From Candidatus Hodarchaeota archaeon (GTDB taxonomy: Archaea; Asgardarchaeota; Heimdallarchaeia; Hodarchaeales; Hodarchaeaceae), in NCBI GenBank assembly GCA_016840035.1, contig JAEOTC010000075.1, positions 1-64,000 of the forward strand: DNA of 64,000 nt. The letters are read 5' to 3'. Below the pieces are notes generated by a model that was not told the origin of the DNA, searched no databases, and was given only the letters and a program-made list of their open reading frames with translations. Position 1 is the first letter of the stretch; each line of letters begins with the position of its first letter. A program made the position numbers and the translations under genes. Below are positions 59,692-64,000 of the stretch, piece after piece.

Positions 59692-61122
59692 TTGCAAGAA
59701 GTTCTATTTGGTAAAATTGTTGATCTTAAAAAGGCCGAAAAGGATGCTAAGGATGTTAAGTGGCAAACTAAATCAATGAAAAAACACATTGAAAAAGCAG
59801 GTATTAGAAAAAAGGGATTATTCTTACCTTTAGACGGGGAAGATGTCACAAAGGAGAATACTGACTTAGTTAAGGAATTTATGCCTGAAATAAGATTATC
59901 AGGTTTAGAATTACGATCAGAGAGAAAAAGTAAAGCTTGGGGAGGTTCATACTTTCGTGTGGTTGAGGAAAATAATAATCCAGATCATAAATGTATTCAA
60001 CATGTCTATGTATGGACAAAGCAACGTTTCTTCATCTCATTTTGGGTTACTGTCCTCCCACTGTTTATTCTTGGGATTATGGGTACATTAATTTACTCCT
60101 ACCTCTCATATCAAGCAGCGGTCATAAGCATTATCCTTATTGGTGCTTTATTCTTCATTCTAGGGTCCATCCAATTACTTAAAGCGTTTCGTGGATTGTC
60201 AAAAGGAGTATTCTATTTCAGCAATCAGCATCTATTTGTAGTCTTTGGTCTCGTAATGTGGTCTCTTCTGATTGAGATGTTTATGACGAAACCAACCAAT
60301 GAGGTTATAGAAGGTGCAGAAACATGGCATCCGGAGATTATCGGGTCGGATATCATTGAAGAATTTGTCACAAAAGAATATCCTCTTCGATTCAGTTATG
60401 TAGCGGCAATTTTCATCATTGCGGGTGTTCTTGCGTTATATTTCTGGTGGCGTGAACCTCCTTCGTTTACTCATGCTACCCATGCAATGGATTGGGCTCC
60501 ATTTTTCGTCTATATCAAGAAGGAAGGATCTGAGTGGAAAATTGACAAGGTTAAATATGATTCTTTCCATTATTATGCTGGCACACAAACTCTGAGAGAC
60601 TTGAAGAGGATAAAGGCAGTTAGTAGGGATGGAAAGCATCCAAGGTTTTCGATACCCAACTTTTGGCATTCGTTCGAACCTAAAATTTCAAGAGCTCCTT
60701 GGCTTACAGTTTTGTTGGGTCTTCTTCTGTTCGTTATTGCCCTTTTGTTAGCGTTTCTTTCCTTTACTCGTGGTGATGGAACGATAAATGCGACTACGAT
60801 AAGATTCGTCATAGTTCCTATACTTCTCTTTCTTGGTGCATATCTAGCATTTTCAAAATGGCCCACAACTCTGGTAGATAAGAACATAAATTACTCCGAC
60901 AATATTTACCATATCACTGACACAAAACTAAACATTTTCTGGAACTTGAAAGGTGAAGAGCCCTCTTTCAAAGTAAGATCAAAATTCCAAGATCCTTTTA
61001 TGGAAGATGAACATTTTAGCTCTTTCAGAGATGATCTTGAGCAGATTATGCTCTACTCCGTTCTACCCAAAATCAGAGAGCTGGAACAACTTTCTCAAGA
61101 GGACTTTTTCAGGAAAATCTAA
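59692..61122 (+). CDS. hypothetical polytopic membrane protein
   Basis: 476 aa, about 6-7 TM with soluble insertions; TTG start. Confidence 0.65.
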   Translation: MQEVLFGKIVDLKKAEKDAKDVKWQTKSMKKHIEKAGIRKKGLFLPLDGEDVTKENTDLVKEFMPEIRLSGLELRSERKSKAWGGSYFRVVEENNNPDHKCIQHVYVWTKQRFFISFWVTVLPLFILGIMGTLIYSYLSYQAAVISIILIGALFFILGSIQLLKAFRGLSKGVFYFSNQHLFVVFGLVMWSLLIEMFMTKPTNEVIEGAETWHPEIIGSDIIEEFVTKEYPLRFSYVAAIFIIAGVLALYFWWREPPSFTHATHAMDWAPFFVYIKKEGSEWKIDKVKYDSFHYYAGTQTLRDLKRIKAVSRDGKHPRFSIPNFWHSFEPKISRAPWLTVLLGLLLFVIALLLAFLSFTRGDGTINATTIRFVIVPILLFLGAYLAFSKWPTTLVDKNINYSDNIYHITDTKLNIFWNLKGEEPSFKVRSKFQDPFMEDEHFSSFRDDLEQIMLYSVLPKIRELEQLSQEDFFRKI

Positions 61123-61251
61123 CCTTTCCAGTTTTCATTTTCTTTTCTCCTTTTCTTTTTTCATCTTCCTCTCTGGATTTCTTTTTAACCCAAGGAATAA
61201 AGAGTTAGTTTCGCTGTTGATTAACCTTCTTCTATTCTAGATGTGATCTGT

Positions 61252-62592
61252 ATGTTCTTAAAAGAAGAACTAAACCAATATATTAATTCTCACTCAAAAT
61301 CCAAGAAAATGTGGGATAGGGCGACAAATGTTCTTGCTGGAGGAGTCTCACATAATATAAGAAATCTTAACCTTCCACTTATTGGTGCTTTTCCACCATT
61401 TATAAAAGAAGGACATGGATCGAAAGTAATAGACATAGACTCGAACACTTATGACGATTACTGGGGGGCACATTATGCTATGATAACTGGGTACTCTAAT
61501 CCTACAATCCAGGAAAAAATCGAAGACCAACTGACAAATACTTGGCATTTGGGAACAGTAATGGAACAGCAAGTCCTAATGGCCGAGAAACTAATCCAAG
61601 ATAATAAAAGCGTAGAACATGTAAGATTTTGTACAAGTGGTACAGAAGCAGCTATGTATGCAACACGGTTAGCTCGTGCCTTTACTGGGAAGAAAAAGGT
61701 AGCTAAGGCTAAACTTGGATGGCATGGTGCTGCCGATACTTTATTCTATGATGTACGTGTTCCACTAACAGGAAAAGAGACTCGTGGAATATTAGATGAC
61801 AAAGAAGCGGGAGTGATTTCCATAGATATTAATGATCAGACTGTCGTTGATGTCTTAAATCAACATAGTAACGAATTAGCTGCAGTCATTGTCGAACCGG
61901 TCTTGGGTGGTGGTGGAGGCTTCCCTGTAGAACCTGAGTTTTTAAATTTGTTAAGGGAAGAAACAATGAGACATGATATTATTCTAATCTTTGATGAAAT
62001 CATTACAGGTTATCGTTTTTGTAACTCACTTTATCAAAATGAGTTAAATGTATTTCCTGATCTTACAACAATGGGAAAGATAATTGGAGGAGGATTTCCT
62101 ATTGGTGCTATTGGAGGAAGGCATGATATTGTTGAACAAGCAAATCCTACCATCCCTGATCGTGTATGGATCGGAGGAGGTACCTTCTCTAACTACCCCC
62201 TCTCAATGATCGCTGGTTTGGAGATACTAAAGATCCTAAAAGACTCTACTCAAGAGTATCAAAGAATCAATAAACTTGGAGAGGCGCTTATTGCTGATTT
62301 AAATCAGTTTTTTCGGGAAGAACAGCTATCATATGTTACGATAGGTCATAAATCGCTAATTACTCTTCATTCTCTTTCAAAAAACTTAGAAAAATATGAT
62401 CCTGCAGAAATTGTTCATTATAGTGATAAACAGAAGGAAGCTTGGACACAATTATCATTATTGAATCGACATATTACTGGAATGCATGGGATCGGTGCTT
62501 TATCCTTCGCTCATACAAGTAAGCAGATACATTATTTACGAGAAACTATTGAAACTTTAACACCTAAGGTTTCTAAAGAAATACATCGATAG
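61252..62592 (+). CDS. class III aminotransferase (glutamate-1-semialdehyde 2,1-aminomutase-like)
   Basis: 'GGVSHNIRNLNLPLIGAFPPFIKEGHGSKVIDIDSNTYDDYWGAHYAMITGYSNP', 'VRFCTSGTEAAMYATRLARAFTGKKKVAK', 'LIFDEIITGYRF', 'TTMGKIIGGGFPIGAIGG'. Confidence 0.92.
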   Translation: MFLKEELNQYINSHSKSKKMWDRATNVLAGGVSHNIRNLNLPLIGAFPPFIKEGHGSKVIDIDSNTYDDYWGAHYAMITGYSNPTIQEKIEDQLTNTWHLGTVMEQQVLMAEKLIQDNKSVEHVRFCTSGTEAAMYATRLARAFTGKKKVAKAKLGWHGAADTLFYDVRVPLTGKETRGILDDKEAGVISIDINDQTVVDVLNQHSNELAAVIVEPVLGGGGGFPVEPEFLNLLREETMRHDIILIFDEIITGYRFCNSLYQNELNVFPDLTTMGKIIGGGFPIGAIGGRHDIVEQANPTIPDRVWIGGGTFSNYPLSMIAGLEILKILKDSTQEYQRINKLGEALIADLNQFFREEQLSYVTIGHKSLITLHSLSKNLEKYDPAEIVHYSDKQKEAWTQLSLLNRHITGMHGIGALSFAHTSKQIHYLRETIETLTPKVSKEIHR

Positions 62593-62606
62593 TTTGTTAC
62601 ATAAAT

Positions 62607-62987
62607 CTACGATAGTTCAATGCGATTGATTAGCATTGTGATTAGTTCCTTTTTAGTTACCAAGCTTATACCTAACTCCTCAGCAAGCGATATTGCAGCC
62701 GATGAAAATCCCATAGTCGAAACGATTATCAAACGTGATATTTCTGGACATTTGAGTAATAATTCTTCTACATAACGGATCTGCCTAATTCCTACAACAC
62801 GTTTGAAGTCTTTGATCGCAATTCCGACAAAATCATTGATATTTGGTACTTTCACTACTAGATTTAATCGGGAGTCTGCGAGTGGATGTGGGAAGACTAA
62901 AGCTGGATGATGAGTCGAAAATCCCAGTGATTCAAAAACTGTAACAGTAAGTTCGTGAAGGTTTTCTGATAAGATGTTCATCGTCAT
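62607..62987 (-). CDS. small restriction-endonuclease-fold (Mrr-like) protein
   Basis: 'VGIAIKDFKRVVGIRQIRYVEELLLKCPEISRLIIVSTMGFSSAAISLAEELGISLVTKKEL' resembles the Mrr catalytic-domain layout. Confidence 0.5.
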   Translation of the reverse strand: MTMNILSENLHELTVTVFESLGFSTHHPALVFPHPLADSRLNLVVKVPNINDFVGIAIKDFKRVVGIRQIRYVEELLLKCPEISRLIIVSTMGFSSAAISLAEELGISLVTKKELITMLINRIELS

Positions 62988-63323
62988 GATCTATGTCTCA
63001 CATTAAAGAATGACTTCAGATTATCTACTGATTTCTCATTTATAATATCGTATAATATATCAGTAATCTACACACTACACATTTACTATTCACAGAAGAG
63101 AATAATTCATGTTTTGGCTTAAAAGAATCGACATAAAAGATAAATAAGAAGAAGTTTCCGACATTATCCTCCCTAGTATCAGTCATTGATGATTCTCAGA
63201 AATAATACTGATAGAAAACCTCTCGTAGGATTCTGAAAAATCAGAAAATTCATTTTAAAGTGAGTCATATATTTCAATTTATTACTAAGATTTGCTGATT
63301 CTTCTTGAATAGGTTTATGAGAA

Positions 63324-64000
63324 ATGGTATTGAAAGTTTCTGCACCTGGGAGAATAGTTCTTTTCGGAGAACATCAAGATTATTTAGGTCTACCAGTAAT
63401 TCCAGCTGCTATAGATTTACTTATCGAAGTGAGTGGTCAGAAAGCTCAAGGTTCCACTATTTCAATATTATTAGATGATTTGGGTTTTGTAGAATCCTTC
63501 ACTCCTACCCTAGAAACCCAACTGCCTAAACGTGCTTATCTCCAATCAAGTGTTCGGATTCTTCAGCGGGAAGGGATTATCCCTAACAAGATTGCTATCA
63601 ATGCTCAGATCCAGAGTGAGATTCCTATTCAAGCTGGTCTGTCTTCTTCTAGTGCACTGGTGGTTGTTTGGCTTAAATTCTTATCAGAACTGTATGAGTA
63701 TTCTTTATCTCCGATGGAGTTAACAAATCTTGCGTATCAGGCGGAAGTGGTAGAGTTTAACGAGCCTGGGGGGATGCAAGATCATATGGCAATAGCGCAT
63801 GGTTACGTAAATTATGAGGAATTTGATCCTATTCGGTGTACTAGGCTTCTAGACTCATTTCCTGGCCTTTTGATTGGTGATTCTCGGGAAAAAAAAGATA
63901 CTCTGAGTACTTTAGCAATGATCAAACAGGGTGTTAACACAGGACTAGAAAAAGTCGGTTCCACTAGCGTAAAGGATGTTGACCCTTCAAAATACGATCC
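63324..64000 (+). CDS. GHMP kinase, galactokinase-like (3' truncated by window edge)
   Basis: Translation from ATG at 63324: MVLKVSAPGRIVLFGEHQDYLGLPVIPAAIDLLIEV...; 'SEIPIQAGLSSSSALVV' ATP motif. Absent from the ORF track because it runs off the end. Confidence 0.88.
   Translation, partial: MVLKVSAPGRIVLFGEHQDYLGLPVIPAAIDLLIEVSGQKAQGSTISILLDDLGFVESFTPTLETQLPKRAYLQSSVRILQREGIIPNKIAINAQIQSEIPIQAGLSSSSALVVVWLKFLSELYEYSLSPMELTNLAYQAEVVEFNEPGGMQDHMAIAHGYVNYEEFDPIRCTRLLDSFPGLLIGDSREKKDTLSTLAMIKQGVNTGLEKVGSTSVKDVDPSKYD

Noticed and set aside
60573-60887. 104 aa minus-strand ORF
   Set aside because: Lies wholly inside the 59692-61122 membrane protein on the opposite strand; composition looks like a shadow ORF.
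63030-63065. Repeated TATAATAT near 63040-63060
   Set aside because: Too short and AT-rich to call a repeat array; chance occurrence likely.
1-64000. CRISPR array, transposon or prophage
   Set aside because: No regularly spaced direct repeats, Cas motifs, transposase or phage structural motifs seen in the sequence or ORF translations.

Overview
The window looks like a stretch of archaeal chromosome, AT-rich and densely coded on both strands. Several features suggest an Asgard lineage, possibly Heimdallarchaeia-like: a Ras/Rab-type small GTPase, a Roadblock/LC7 protein, NucS, a short PurA, a thiolase-DUF35 pair and a kynureninase. That placement is inference only. I see no rRNA, confident tRNA, CRISPR array, transposase or phage block. 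Main modules: (1) a four-subunit 2-oxoacid:ferredoxin oxidoreductase operon; (2) a Roadblock/LC7-NucS-dipeptidase operon; (3) a 3-hydroxyacyl-CoA dehydrogenase / epimerase / ThDP-enzyme operon divergent from an aldehyde:ferredoxin oxidoreductase, with two AGTACT-centred palindromes between them; (4) an orphan Eco57I/TaqI-like N6-adenine methyltransferase; (5) a PRT-PurA-PurB purine cluster; (6) a roughly 10 kb tightly packed operon (28.9-38.7 kb) combining MoxR AAA+, DUF58, DUF4129-like and DUF4350-like proteins with zinc-ribbon membrane proteins, an RDD protein and a PrsW-like putative intramembrane protease. The operon in (6) is the best candidate for an undescribed system. Other items for a second look are a likely CUG start codon inside that operon, a rifampicin-phosphotransferase-like protein, a PAS sensor with a degenerate ATPase domain, an Mrr-like mini protein and a branched intergenic hairpin. 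All product calls come from reading motifs by eye; no database search was run.
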